Source: Leptidea sinapis (taxonomy: Eukaryota > Arthropoda > Insecta > Lepidoptera > Pieridae). Taken from it: a DNA stretch of 64,000 bases. The notes under the pieces were generated by a model. That model had not been told where the DNA came from. It did no database searches and saw only the letters and a program-made list of their open reading frames with translations. Shown here one piece after another: positions 10,787 to 21,240 of the stretch. A program made the position numbers and the translations under genes. Location: NCBI RefSeq assembly GCF_905404315.1, contig NC_066290.1:11841453-11905452 (forward strand), written 5' to 3'. Position 1 is the stretch's first letter. Every line of letters begins with the position of its first letter.

Positions 10787-11345
10787 AGGAATATGATGAA
10801 TATGGATGTTTGTTTCCGAGTCATGGATGTCTACACGGACGAGTAAAAAAATAAGGACTCCGTGCCGTGATATTAGCAAGTGAAGCACCGTTATGCTAGT
10901 GTGTGTGCGGTTACGGGGGATACTAGTTACACAATTTTTTCTCCCTTAAATAATCATATATGGCCACAAATACTTATAAAGTATCGTTTTTGCGCTTTTT
11001 CACAACGCACGACGGCATTTTTAAAATATTTTATTGAGATGCAAACTGATCTGTCACAGACGATGACAATTCTCATAATGGCTGCCTATCGGCCTGTAGT
11101 AGTGTAAGAGTGTGCGTGGAGCTATGTATTTACACGTTAATCGGCTTGTTTTGGTGCTACACTGTTATGTAAGGTGACACGGAGTCCTTATTTTTTTATT
11201 AGTCCGTGGGATGTCTATATATATTAATGTATGTTTAAGTATGTATATCGTATCAAATATATCGTTGTCTTGCAACCTATAGCACAGGCTATACCTAATT
11301 TGGGGTAAGATAATATGTGTAAAAGTGTGTCAATATTAAATATAT
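10787..11345 (+). mobile_element. 5'-truncated SINE split by a MITE
   Basis: The SINE body (gatgaatatggatgtttg at 10796) is interrupted after position 10833 and resumes at 11209, ending near gtgtcaatatt at 11325-11340. The head with the A- and B-boxes is absent. Confidence 0.75.
10834..11208. mobile_element. MITE with 31-bp TIRs and 9-bp target duplication
   Basis: The termini 10834-10864 and 11178-11208 are 31-bp inverted repeats with two differences; each is itself bounded by CACGGA/TCCGTG. The element is flanked by a perfect direct repeat GGATGTCTA (10825-10833 and 11209-11217). On the minus strand a short ATG frame starts at 11018 (MPSCVVKKRKNDT) about 190 bp from the end, which resembles the start of a THAP zinc finger. 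I infer an internally deleted derivative of a larger P-like or MULE-like transposon. Confidence 0.8.
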
Positions 11346-11465
11346 AATTTCAAATAAATAATAATTCAGTAAAATGTCACCATGCGAAATAACTATCTAA
11401 ATTATTGAAGTTAGTTATAACAAATTATAGGTAATTTTTTTGGCGCGTTTTTGAAAAATTGTCAG

Positions 11466-11781
11466 TGAATCATTTCAACAACCTGACGTTAGTTAGTCAA
11501 CTAGACCATTTGTATCAAACTTCAGCTACAAACTGAAAAATTGACAGAGTGAATCATTTCAACAACCTGACGTTAGTTAGTCAACTAGACCATTTGTATC
11601 AAACTTCAGCTACAAACTGAAAAATTGACAGAGTGAATCATTTCAACAACCTGACGTTAGTTAGTCAACTAGACCATTTGTATCAAACTTCAGCTACAAA
11701 CTGAAAAATTGACAGGGTGAATCATTTCAACAACCTGACGTTAGTTAGTCAACTAGACCATTTGTATCAAACTTCAGCTAC
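11466..11781 (+). repeat. 84-bp minisatellite, four units
   Basis: Units start at 11466, 11550, 11634 and 11718, an exact 84-bp period; the fourth is cut at about 11781. Units differ at only a base or two (gacagag against gacaggg). Each contains aacctgacgttagttagtc and aactagaccatttg. A single related unit occurs at 36500-36540 inside another family F element. Confidence 0.95.
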
Positions 11782-11865
11782 CAAGGCTATTGTAACTCAT
11801 ATGTCTACTGCACCACAACCAATGAATGAGAATTAAATAAATTTCAATTTCAAATTTCATTTCTC
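11782..11865 (+). mobile_element. LINE 3' end with ATTTCA-type tail
   Basis: A short non-coding segment ending ttaaataaatttcaatttc, the form of a LINE 3' terminus with polyadenylation signal and short tandem tail. It abuts the truncated fourth minisatellite unit. Confidence 0.5.
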
Positions 11866-12390
11866 TAATTGTATAAAAATAATTTAATGATATTTAATAA
11901 CACGTTATTTATCTAAGTTATGCGTTATAATATTATTTTCATTGGTTTTTAATGTGAAACTTTTATTACATCGTCTCAAACTTTTTCGTCTGTGTGTTGC
12001 ATGTCGCGTGACGGTCGGGCGGCGCCTATAGTTCTCATATTGGATGCAATTGTGTTCGGGTGGAAGAGTAGGTTCGAACCCCACACACTTGATAAAGTTT
12101 TTTTTATTTTATGAAAATATAAAGCATAATATATAAATTTGTTTTTTTTTTTCTATGCTGATATTAATACCTATGTTATTTTGTGAAAAAAAGTTTCACT
12201 TGCATCGTGGTTTCATAAAACCACACAATTGCTTTTTATTTAATACCATATATCTAATAATAATAATAAAGAGTTATTACAATATTGTTTTTTTTTACGA
12301 ACAGAAAATAGCTCAAGGAATCATTTTTTTAGGATTTTTGTTTTATTATGCCATACTTCTGGCGTGAGTGCATAAGTACACACAAGCTTT

Positions 12391-13334
12391 TTTTTTATTT
12401 ATTTTATTAGCATACGTAGGCATGTCTTAGGTTCAGGTATAAATAAGAGTCCCGTAGTCTAGAGAACTTATACCAGACAGTAATAACACACAATTAGGAA
12501 CGTAATTATATAATGTGTAATAAATGTTTACCACTTGAAGCCAATTAGCCCGCCGCCGTCGGTGAAGACGTAATATAAATCTTACAGCGTAGTTGTAATA
12601 AAACTATTTCGAATTAGTTGCCAATAATTTCTAGATAAAAACTAAAAAGAATCTTATGTCAAACATATTATATCTCCTGTAAGCTTTACAATAAGATTCA
12701 TGAGAAGCCTTTTATCTACATACTAAGCAATTTTGGGGTAAATGAGAAAACCACCGCCTATCTTAAGCAATATTCAAAAACGGAAAGTCTGCTGTAACAC
12801 TAAGAATTAAACACACACACACGTATATATACACATAAATTTTTTATTTATTAATAATTGTTTCGTTTGTCATTTGTAGAGGAACCACTAACCCCGAGAA
12901 TACAGTTTCAACTAGTTTCGGTATCAGAGGTTCAGAGACCCCTTTTAATATCACTGCAAAACCGTTTTTCAATGTTATTATTATTACAATTAACGATAAA
13001 AATATGTAAATTATTAGTATTATATAATAGATATCGTACATTTAGTAATTTAAGTTATTATTTGCAGTGAGTGCAAAAAAAATAATAAAGTATAATTTAT
13101 TTATTATTAAAAAAAACACATTAAGTCCACCAGTGGGAGACCAATTCTTTGTAAAGGATGACGGTTAGGTTGGTAGCACTGCGGCGCCATTTTCTGCAAA
13201 CACTATCATTCTTACGAGATTTTCTTTGACTTAAAGGTCTTAGTTACCAGGTCAGAAAATCCCAAAAAAAAATACGAGGTTTTCTGCCATCAAGCAATAA
13301 TGTCGAAAACATTACTCTATAAATATTTTTTTTT
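12391..13334. other. No gene seen
   Basis: AT-rich, with a short (AC)n run at 12812-12823. Positions 13120-13200 look like a badly decayed family E copy (accagtgggagacc, actgcggcgcc). No coding region is supported. Confidence 0.35.
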
Positions 13335-13590
13335 TTATGAAAATAAGGGACAAGACGACGTTCAGCTGATGGTAACTGATACGGCCTGCTCATTACAATG
13401 CAGTGCCGCTTAGGATTCTTGAAAAACCCCAAAAATTCTGAATGGCACTACAACTGCGCTCGTCACCTTGAGACATAAGATGCTAAGTCTCATTTGCCCA
13501 GTAATTTCACTGGATACGGCGCCCTTCAGCCTGAAACACAGTGATGCTTACACATTACTGCTATAGGCGCTGTCGTGGTACCCGTCATTT
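13335..13590 (-). mobile_element. Interspersed repeat family E
   Basis: Minus-strand copy: tttatgaaaataagggacaag, cgttcagctgatggtaact, tgcagtgccgc, caccttgagacataagatg and ggcgcccttcag. Its distal end (lower-numbered side of the cargo 'ggatgccggc') is missing. Confidence 0.65.
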
Positions 13591-13763
13591 TTCCGTAATA
13601 CATACATTTTTTCTATTAACAGAACAGCGTCTGTCGGATCACCTAGCATCGTATAAATTATTGTATTTAAATGTTCTTGCATCGTTTCTTCTAAACTCTA
13701 AAGGAATCAAATTTTAATAAGTATATGTATATTTTGTCAAAGAATAAAGCCGTATTTCTTTTT

Positions 13764-14095
13764 GAAGTTATACCTACTTCTATAAATATGAAAAAATTAT
13801 GAGAGTGAAATTTTAAATTTAAATTAAGATGCGCGCGCATCACTGTAATACAAAAGTAACAGGGTGAAGCTAAAATTTTCTGACGTTTGCGATATTCGTT
13901 ATTTTTTTGTTTCTTCGTCCGTTACAGCCAAAGGGTTCAAGCCCGTACAGCCGTATTCGTTATTTAATAATTAATTGTCAAAGCCCATCGTTGCAAATTT
14001 TTACAATAATGTTCTTTCTACGAACTTATAACAGCACGACGAATAAATAATTTTAAGGATTTTTTTTTATTAGGCCAAAGAAGCATAAGTTCTTG
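13764..14095. mobile_element. MITE family F
   Basis: The left end gaagttatacctacttc and the right end ggccaaagaagcataagttc are inverted relatives. The body carries gatgcgcgcgcatcac. The region after the right end (tgcatgtacacacacactt to about 14290) is also shared with the 12390 copy, so the true element may be longer than marked. Confidence 0.5.
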
Positions 14096-14394
14096 CGTGC
14101 ATGTACACACACACTTTTTTGTTGTAAGACACAAATATGTAAATATATTTGAATGTTTACCTCTTGGGCACAGTGATACGCCGTTGCCGGAAAAGATGAT
14201 CCATTGTGTCGATTTTGTTTCCACAAAGTTGGATGTCACGCGGAGATAATTGTAACAAAACTTTCACTCGTCAAGTCCGCGTTGTCGAGAAAACATCGAG
14301 GCAGTCTGAGAGAGTTCACGGTTTACGCACTTGATAACCACTTCACTATTCTTGATTAGCACTTATTTCCGATTACTATATCTTAGTTAGCTAG

Positions 14395-15335
14395 AAGTAA
14401 AATATACAGGTATTTTATTATTTGTAATGTTTTTAACATCACTTTTATGTTTTTTATTTTTATTCTTAAAAACTTTTGATGTATTTTGTTTAATTATCTA
14501 TTTAATATTAAACATTTTAGTAACTACAAGTAAAAATATAAAAGGTATTTTAATCTTTGCAATGTTTTTTTCAACAACTCTTTTATGTTTTTTATTATTC
14601 TGCTGAAAAACTTTTTTGTAAATTTACAAAGGTAGGGCAAATCTTTAAGGTATGGTTTAACATTATTTTATGTCCTTAATTATTCAGCTGCTTACAAACT
14701 TCTGATATTTTTTGTTAAATTATTTAATTTAGATTGTTTTCTGATTTAGACTGCTAATTTTCTGATATTTTTTGTAAAATAATTTAGTTTTGTTAATCTG
14801 TGACTAGAAGTAATGATATGAAGGTATCTGAAAATGGCCAGTCGGGACTTTAAAGACTATAAACAGACTGCTTTTTGGTCACTCCACCGTCCCGGCCCAC
14901 CTGTCTCGGTTGGACATAGTGGAGAGTAGCTACTGCATTTTCTGCAATCATTCTGTTGGTGATATCGAACAGTTCATATTTAAATGTGAGTGCTTTTCGT
15001 TTGACAGATTGATTCTTGTCAGTGAAATTAGTGCAAAATCAAGTGACAGTGCAAGATCTTTACCGCCGCCTGATTGATATGTTAAAAAATAGATCCTATT
15101 ACGTGCCTCTATATAAAGTCATCAAAAATACAGTTGGGAATTTATAATAAACCGAATAAAAATACTCAAGACTTGGCCTAGAAGTCTAGATACCAGGCCA
15201 TAAAGCCAAAAAAAAATGAAGGTATTTTAATCTTCGTAATGTTTTAACATCTCTTTATGTTTTTTGTTATTCTGCTCAATAACTTCTAATACTTTTTATT
15301 ACATTAATTAATTAAGATTGTTGGTTTTAATATTC
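14395..15335 (+). repeat. Degenerate tandem repeat, roughly 90-190 bp period
   Basis: The segment aggtattttaatctttgcaa plus tttttatgttttttatt recurs in diverged form at about 14408, 14543, 14630 and 15219, each after a preceding agaagtaa or acaagtaa. Spacing varies (135, 87 and about 190 bp). The array is split by a LINE at 14828-15215. Confidence 0.55.
14828..15215 (+). mobile_element. 5'-truncated R1-like LINE with 10-bp TSD
   Basis: Direct repeats ATGAAGGTAT flank it (14818-14827 and 15216-15225). It encodes a pol C-terminal zinc-like motif (CIFCNHSVGDIEQFIFKC) and ends in ggccataaagccaaaaaaaaa. Stops after that motif mark decay. Confidence 0.75.
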
Positions 15336-16639
15336 ATTAAAAAAAATAATATCAAATAAAAACTATAAATATTAATGACGATTTTGACTGTTTCATTGGA
15401 TTACTTATTTGTTATTTTGTTTCTGAGTATCGTATATTAAATTAAGGATATTATTTAAAACACAATTGCACAAATAAATTAATTATGGCAATCTTATTTT
15501 ACTTTTGAATTTTTATTTGGAAAAAATTTTTATTATTATTGTCGAGTATTCTTATGTAACATAACATGCCAATTATTTAGCTAAAAGCTTTTATAACTAA
15601 AAGAAGTAGCAAACTGATACAAAACTGATAAAAACTTGCTCTACAATCTATGCCACGGAGTCTATTTTAAGATAATTTAATTTATAGTGCGGTGCACTTA
15701 ATGAATTCTGACTGGGCGTCGCATAAATCTCGTCTGCATTGAACCATAAACACCATAAATGGCAGAGTATTAGGGATAGGCCTGTATTTATATATATTAC
15801 AAAAAACTTACATTTATACAAGTATGATTAGCTTTTTATAAGCTGTATAGACTTTACAAGGCTTAATGCGAACACTTTCAGATAGATATTAGAAAAGTTT
15901 GTAGTATAAGATAGATATTAGAAATATTTGTAGTATATACTAAGTAGGCTTACTAAACCAAAATAGTTTTTCTTTTTGCACCAATAAATATTTATTATAA
16001 TTATAATACGATATTTAAACAAAAATATTGGTGTTTATCTTAATTTGTTTTTTTTTTTTTTATAAGATTTTGGGTCATAAATTGAGTTTGTAATATTTAA
16101 AGTTTTATTTAAATAATAAATTATAATAAACTATGAAAATTTAAGTAATATTTAATTAAGAAAAAGATTTTGTCTTTTAAATTTGGATAGAATTTTATAT
16201 TTAATATTTCTATAATAACAATAACGTGATTAGATTTACTGAATTATTATTGATGACAGTAATTGTATTAGTTAATAGTCATTAGTTAGAAGACATATTT
16301 TACTTATATACATAACCTGTAGATGTATTTATACATTTTTAATTTAATAAGTTTCTCTTTTGTGATTATTTAGTTTTAATATAAGCTCTTTACGCCTGAA
16401 ACACAGGTTTACTTAGTTCAGGCACAGTATTAACTAGCTTTTAAGTAATACTTGTATTATTATTCTTATTTTGTAATTTAATAATCTCTTAAAAAAATAA
16501 ATTGATTTGAATATCTTTTGATAAAAAAAAGAATGAGTTAAAATAAAAATTTAAATAACACTTTTTATAATACATATAAAATTGTTAAAAATTGTACTAA
16601 CCATACAATATTATTATTCAAAAAAAAACTTGAAACTAT
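15336..16639. other. No gene seen
   Basis: Very AT-rich. A LINE-like 3' end (aaaaaataaattgatttgaa) lies at 16494-16513. No coding sequence is supported. Confidence 0.35.
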
Positions 16640-16870
16640 GAATTTTACACTCAACATATACGGTCGCGTTTCCCGCTCTAAAGTGAACGGCCGCGGCGGT
16701 ACCAACCGTGTGGTTTCTCGGCGATAGGAATCACTACTGGGCGAGTGGTAGCCGATGGTAAGTGTTAGTGGTAGGTTGTATGTGGAGAGTGGTAGCGGGT
16801 TACAGACCATCCGCACTTCCTGTTTGTGAAAGGGATCCAAATCTCCAGCATCTTTACTGAGATGAGTATT
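16640..16870. other. Isolated GC-richer block of unknown nature
   Basis: A ~230-bp block of distinctly higher GC sits in very AT-rich flanks and spans most of a 102-codon minus-strand ORF (16565-16873). The peptide shows no domain I recognise, and the ORF runs into AT-rich low-complexity codons at its C-terminus. It contains ggtagccgatgg and gagtggtagcggg, which look repeat-like. It may be a repeat fragment or part of an exon. Confidence 0.3.
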
Positions 16871-17044
16871 CATTTAACTTTATTGCTTTACAAAATATAA
16901 GTATAATTGTTAGGCTGTAAACTAAATAATAAACCTTTATTATAGAGTAAAATTTTATGTATCTTGTACCTACAAACTTAAATTAATTTCCAAACCAAAA
17001 CTTAATAAAACATTATTATCAAATTAGTTATTTATATAATCTAC
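16871..17044. other. Short spacer
   Basis: AT-rich, nothing seen. Confidence 0.3.
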
Positions 17045-17367
17045 TAGCTGACCCAGCAAACGTTGTATTGCCAATATTAAAATCGCGATACAAAAGTAAC
17101 TGTTGATCGTAGATGGGTGAAAATTTGAAGTTGAATGTATTTTTTAATGCTGACTCATAATCAAATTTAAAAAAGAAATGTCAAAAAAATTAAAAGAAAA
17201 ATTGGCATGGACCACCCTTAACATTTAGGGGGATGAAAAATAGATGTTGTCCGATTCTCAGACCTACCCATTATGCACTCAAAATTTCATGAGAATCGAT
17301 CAAGCCGTTTAGAAGGAGTTTAACTACAAACACCGCGACGTGAGAATTTTATATATTAGATTACATC
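17045..17367 (-). mobile_element. Helitron-like non-autonomous element
   Basis: It starts on the plus strand with CTAGCTGACCCAGCAAACG, the reverse complement of a Helitron 3' end (hairpin then CTAG). The other end is tatatattaga. Blocks ggtgaaaatttg and ctcaaaatttcatgag are common in such elements. Non-coding. Relatives here: 31203, 41067, 48003. Confidence 0.6.
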
Positions 17368-17740
17368 AAAACCCATCTATATGTGTCTATATTGTGTGTT
17401 TGAGTTATCGTTGATTAAATCTACGAATTAAATATTTTCCTTTTGCGGCTATAAAACTTTAGCAAAGTATTTTTTTTCGTTAACCATAAAATATTTTACA
17501 TTACTTCTGTTTTTTTTTTTTTTGTTATCGGTGGTGGCTTTTTAAATTTAATGAACATGTAATATTTTATTCCTCTACTACTACTTTCTTCGGCTACTCT
17601 CCTTCATATATATTCATGTCAGTCCTGCTGGCTGTTTGTCTGTCTGTCTTAGAAATCAAGATACTATAAGCCCCGCACGATGAGATGACAACAAGTCGCC
17701 ATTTTATTGATGTCAAAATGACTTCCAATCTAGGCATGCT
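17368..17740. other. No gene seen
   Basis: AT-rich with T tracts and a tgtctgtctgtc run at 17637-17648. Confidence 0.35.
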
Positions 17741-17891
17741 TAGTCTGGCCATAAATACTGTTACAATTAAAAATTAACAAAATATTACATTTGAATTTGG
17801 AATCCATAATTTTTATATGATTGTTCATTGAGTTTTCTTTTGTTGCTTTTTCTTGGCGCCAATACATTGTACAATATTTTTTTGATATAAA

Positions 17892-19550
17892 AATGGAGTG
17901 GGGTGATAAAGAGAACCGAATCACTTTGATTACATTACACATTTGGTATGGAGCCAAATGCAATTTTTAAAACTCTCCATACGCTTGGTATTAATAAAAT
18001 GTTTGTTTACCAGGCTGTAAATAGGTACAATGAGACCTCCTCTATTGGTGACAGAAAAAGATCTGGCCGTCCACGTAGTGTTCGTCAGAAAAAGGTAGTC
18101 AAAGCAGTAAGAGAAAGAATTCAAAGAAATCGTGTCCGAGAGCATCATCATCTGGATCAGCTAGAACCATGTCGCGTATTTTAAAAGATGACTTAGGACT
18201 TGCAGCCTATAATAGAAGTACTCGTCATTTCTTAAAAAAGAATAGGTCTCAGAAAAATATTGTTTGCGGATGAGTTTTTTTTTACAATTGAGTAAATTTT
18301 TAACAAACAAAATGACTGTATTTATACTCAAATCTCTAAGGAAGCTTCCCAATTAGTCAACAGAGTGCAACGTAGGCACTATCCGACTTCAGTGATGGTT
18401 TGGTGGGGTATTTGCTATGAAGGAGTGACTGAGCCATAATTTTGTGATAAAGGTATGAAAACATCGGCACAAGTGTATCAAGATACCATTCTTGAGAAGG
18501 TAGTGTAGCCCCTTAACAACACCATGTTCAATAACCATAATGGTCCTTCCTGCAAGACTCGGCGCCCGGTCATAAAGCTCGGTCTACGCAGTCTTGGTTG
18601 GAAACGAAAGTTTCGGACTTCATGAGAGCTGAAGACTGGCCGTCGTCTAGTCCCGATCTTAATCCGCTGGATTATGATTTATGGTCAGTTTTAGAGAGTA
18701 CGGTTTGCTCTAAACGCCATGATAATTTGGAGTCCCTGCAGTTAGAAAGATTAGAGAGTACACGAATGTTGCGACCGCTAGATTGGTGTACTTCAGTTAT
18801 TTTCACAGCATCATGACGTATAGTATTTTACTATGGGGTCATGCTGCTGACATTGATATAGTGTTTGCTCTGCAAAAGAGAGCTGTTCATGCTATATATC
18901 AGCTTGGTTATAGACAGTCTCTCAAAGAAAAATTTAAAGAAATAAATATTGTGACTGTTCATTCTCAGTACATTTATGAAAATTAAATATACGTTCACAA
19001 AAATCGTCACCTTTTTGCTCTTAATAGGGATTTTCATTATTATAACACTAGAAATAAGGGATTGCTTGTAACTAATTCTAGTAGGCTTCATGAGATACAT
19101 GATAGCTTTAAGGGTAAATGTATACACTTCTATAATAAAGTCCCAGCCACTGTTCAGGCATTATCTATAAATAAATTTAAATGTTTTATAAAAAAATGGC
19201 TCTGTCGTAAATCCTACTACTCCACTGCTGAATATCTAAATGATCGGATAGCCTGGGACTAGATTGTGATTATTTTATAGCGATAGAAATGACTGTACAA
19301 TATTGTATATTTTTATTGAAAAGAGCGCAAAAATAGAATGCTGGGAGAGTTTCTTGCGCCGCTACTTCTCTCTCAGAGCGCCATTTGTTTCCGAAACGGT
19401 AGTAGTATCTAGTAGTTATTAGAAATGACAAAAAGAATTCTAAAGGAATCAATTTTGAGAAAATAAATGCCTTTTTATGCCTAAAACAATCCGTACGATT
19501 GACGAATTTTCCCATGGAAAGATTGCGTGCTTCTATGATGATGTAGGCCA
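17892..19550 (+). pseudogene. mariner transposase pseudogene
   Basis: The N-terminal helix-turn-helix and linker are clear (IFKTLHTLGINKMFVYQAVN, then GDRKRSGRPRSVR). Further on come RILKDDLGLAAYNRSTRHF, a DE pair, SVMVWWGI, and ADW-PSSSPDLNPLDYDLWS, which holds the third catalytic acidic residue in the D-type (maT, DD37D-like) arrangement. The protein is broken by several frameshifts, one early (before MEPNA at 17948) and others around 18240-18580, by in-frame stops, and by the LINE at 18741. The C-terminal end (LKQSVRL, NFPMERLRAS) resumes at 19481 and stops at a TAG. It cannot make an active transposase. Confidence 0.85.
18741..19480 (+). mobile_element. 5'-truncated LINE family B inserted in mariner
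   Basis: From ttagaaagattagagagtac to aaataaatgcctttttatgc, about 740 bp, closely matching 24910-25655. Its protein remnants include YFHSIMTYSILLWGHAADID and ALQKRAVHAIYQLGYRQSL, with a stop at 18984. It separates the two parts of the mariner transposase. Confidence 0.85.
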
Positions 19551-19705
19551 TATACATGTTGCAGCCTATGGAGACCACTCCGAATAAGCGTTTTATATTT
19601 TAAATTGTTTTATATTTATGTATTTAACTAACACACTGTGAAAGTAATAAATTATTTGCAATAGAAAAATTATTTTTCTTTGTTTCAGTATTTATGGCAA
19701 GACTA

Positions 19706-19841
19706 TACTGCAGGAGGTTAGACATCAAAAATTATCTTCGAAAGTATGCGACGGTTTGAATACTGTCGACTGCTTATAACTGACGTCTAGCAGTTCCGTC
19801 CCCATACCGAGGCGCGGCGTTATTAACCAATAAATACCTAC
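19706..19841. other. Short spacer
   Basis: Nothing recognised. Confidence 0.3.
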
Positions 19842-20264
19842 TTAAGGCGAAGAGTAAGCAGAAAACACGCAAACATGGTGTTTTTAGACAAGTTTTGTGG
19901 TGAAAGTATAGCGTTTCGAGCTATGAACACTATTTAGTCCCGTTACACATACCCTTAAGTCTTATTTGTAGGTTGCTAATGCTTGCTGTTGGTTATAATT
20001 AACACTGCCGAGCTTTTGTGAACTACCTACCACCTTTCTTTGAAGTTAAACAAGTATTTGGGCATGGCGTGAAAGTTATTCTTATAGCTTGTCCTTTTTG
20101 TGTTGTTTCATCTATTCAGATTAGTAGTGAATAACGAGGATTGTAAGCATATAAACTGTTTTCCACCCAAGAATTTTGAAAATATTGGCTTAGTTACATA
20201 GATAGCGGGCCGGCAGCCGTGAACTCATATCGTTCAAGGTCGCTGGCATTTAGTGTCGCCTTAA
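19842..20264. mobile_element. TTAA-flanked MITE
   Basis: Bounded by TTAAGGCGA on the left and TCGCCTTAA on the right, so the ends are inverted and flanked by TTAA, the target of piggyBac- and Kolobok-type transposases. A second copy, about 360 bp, lies at 43268-43627. It is non-coding and carries blocks such as cagaaaacacgcaaacatgg and ctattcagattagtagtg. Confidence 0.7.
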
Positions 20265-20634
20265 CACTGCTAGCGTTTTTGTTATCATAAAAATACCGGA
20301 CAAGGGCGAGTCGGTCTCGCCCACCTGGTTCCGTACGCATTATTAGATACTTAAAAAAACTGAAAATATTTTTTTTGTTCTTCGTTATAAATCAAAAACT
20401 ATATAATATTACTTGTTCCAATGAAGCCCTTTCAACTCCAACCCCACATGACACGGTTAACTCAAATAAAAATTTGAACCGCCGTTCCTTGCAAAAAGGA
20501 ACCTGTTTTTTTATGATTTATTTACAAATGTATAGTTTTCATACTTTCCCTATAGTTGTAGTAAAAGACAGCAATAAAAATATATAAATATAAGTAGTAA
20601 TATTAATAGTATAAACAGTAATATAAATATCAAG
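20265..20634. other. No gene seen
   Basis: AT-rich. A 70-codon ORF at 20375-20587 has no recognisable features. Confidence 0.35.
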
Positions 20635-21240
20635 GAGTCATTAATAGAGCACGGCAATACTTCAAGCCGGCCCACATTCTAGCGCTCTACAAAGCGCAGG
20701 TCCGGCCACACATGGAGTATTGCTGCCATCTCTGGTCTGGCGCACCCCAGTATCAGCTCGATCCATTTGACCGCGTGCAACGCAGAGCATCTCGAATTGT
20801 CGGGGACCCAGTGCTCTGTGAACGGCTGGATCACTTGGCGTTGCGTAGAGACGTCGTTTCATTGTGTGTCTTCTACCGCATTTATCACGGGGAATGTTCC
20901 GAAGAGCTGTTTAACCTGATTCCTGCCGCCGAATTCCACCTTCGCACGACACGCCACAAGTTAGGATAACATCCTCACCATCTGGATGTGTGGCGGTCCT
21001 CCACAGTGCGGTTTTCAAGGAGCTTTCTTCGACGTACTACAAAGCTGTGGAATAAGCTCCCTTGTGCGGTGTTTCCGGGACGATACGACATGGTACCTTC
21101 AAAAAAAGCGCGTAAACCTTCCTTAAAGGCCGGCAACGCTCCTGTGATTCCTCTGGTGTTGCAAGAGATTGTGGGCGGCGGTGATCACTTAACAACAGGT
21201 GACCCGTACGCACGTTTGTCCTCCTATTCCATAAAAAAAA
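20635..21240 (+). pseudogene. LINE family A, 5'-truncated C-terminal region
   Basis: It encodes the distal part of a CR1/Jockey-type reverse-transcriptase protein: HILALYKAQVRPHMEYCCHL, PFDRVQRRASRIVG, LDHLALRRDVVSLCVFYRIY, then a frame change, then the FSRSFL...TTKLWNKLPCAVFPGRYDM tail. The 3' end is cctattccataaaaaaa. This is the longest family A copy without an internal insertion. The palm domain is absent. Confidence 0.8.

Larger units (their letters stand above)
11408..12390. mobile_element. MITE family F copy containing a minisatellite
   Basis: The left end (gaagttagttataac, ggcgcg) and the right end (tatgccatacttctgg, then gtgcataagtacacacaag and a T tract) follow the family F plan seen at 13764, 33992 and 36408. 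The interior has the 84-bp tandem array and a LINE 3' end. Boundaries are approximate. Confidence 0.5.
17743..19703 (+). mobile_element. mariner (maT-like) element, decayed and interrupted
   Basis: Terminal inverted repeats start gtctggccataaatactg (17743) and end with the inverse of gtcttgccataaatactg (19703). TA dinucleotides flank both ends (17741-17742 and 19704-19705), the Tc1/mariner target duplication. Without the LINE inserted at 18741-19480 the element is about 1.2 kb, the usual mariner size. Confidence 0.9.
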
